The notes under the pieces were generated by a model. That model worked only from the letters and a program-made list of their open reading frames with translations. It had not been told where the DNA came from and did no database searches. Position numbers and translations under genes: made by a program. From an uncultured Clostridia bacterium (GTDB lineage Bacteria > Bacillota > Clostridia > TANB77 > CAG-508): a stretch of DNA of 14,058 bases. Numbering within the stretch: the stretch's first letter is position 1; each line of letters opens with the position of its first letter. The DNA lies in assembly GCA_949746285.1 (NCBI GenBank), contig CATJZH010000088.1, forward strand, positions 1 to 14,058. The letters are read 5' to 3'. Positions 14,012 to 14,058 of this stretch are shown here, piece after piece.

Positions 14012-14045
14012 AAACCTCTAGTAAAACTAGAGGTTTTATTTTTTT
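14011..14045 (+). terminator. Terminator after the CAT-anticodon tRNA
   Basis: AAAACCTCTAG (14011-14021) and CTAGAGGTTTT (14027-14037) form a perfect 11-bp stem with a TAAAA loop, followed by ATTTTTTT (14038-14045). The stem starts at the last base of CCA. Confidence 0.92.
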
Positions 14046-14058
14046 ATAAAATTTTATA

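Overview
This is a very AT-rich stretch of a bacterial chromosome. The gene set (ClpC, an MgtE magnesium channel, a CiaRH-like OmpR/histidine-kinase pair, tRNAs with encoded CCA, strong AGGAGG ribosome binding sites, consensus TTGACA-17-TATAAT promoters) fits a low-GC Firmicute, most likely a Clostridia member. That assignment is inference from style and gene content, not from a marker phylogeny.

Layout. 1-236: 5' end of leuS (minus). 446-781: unrecognised 111-aa gene (minus). 842-889: divergent promoters sharing a perfect 20-bp palindrome. 981-1847: cation diffusion facilitator with a manganese-type metal site (plus). 1859-1934: nested inverted repeat between convergent genes. 1937-4390: clpC (minus). 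4469-6456: histidine kinase and response regulator (minus). 6505-6775: a 271-bp fold-back, MITE-like element ending exactly at the mgtE stop codon. 6773-8119: mgtE (minus). 8273-10288: MATE transporter fused to a cytidylate-kinase-like domain (minus). 10440-12293: long, eukaryote-like guaA (minus). 12539-13012: unrecognised two-helix membrane protein (minus). 13347-13778: tRNA operon Tyr-Val-Asp-Phe (minus). 13935-14011: CAU-anticodon tRNA (plus) with its own promoter and terminator.

How the genes may work together. Most genes are housekeeping: translation (leuS, tRNAs), GMP synthesis, protein quality control and metal homeostasis. Removing the fold-back element in silico leaves mgtE ending about 50 nt before the response regulator. 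An ancestral mgtE-regulator-kinase(-clpC) transcript is therefore plausible, with the element now splitting it. No clear terminator is seen between the kinase and clpC. The clpC Shine-Dalgarno lies in a 13-pair hairpin whose 5' arm would be present only in read-through RNA or in RNA started far enough upstream.

No complete new defence or mobile system is present: no CRISPR array, transposase, phage gene or toxin-antitoxin pair was found. The points most worth a second look are the MATE-kinase fusion, the fold-back element, the clpC RBS hairpin, the mgtE leader hairpin, and the palindromic operator candidate shared by the transporter and an orphan gene.
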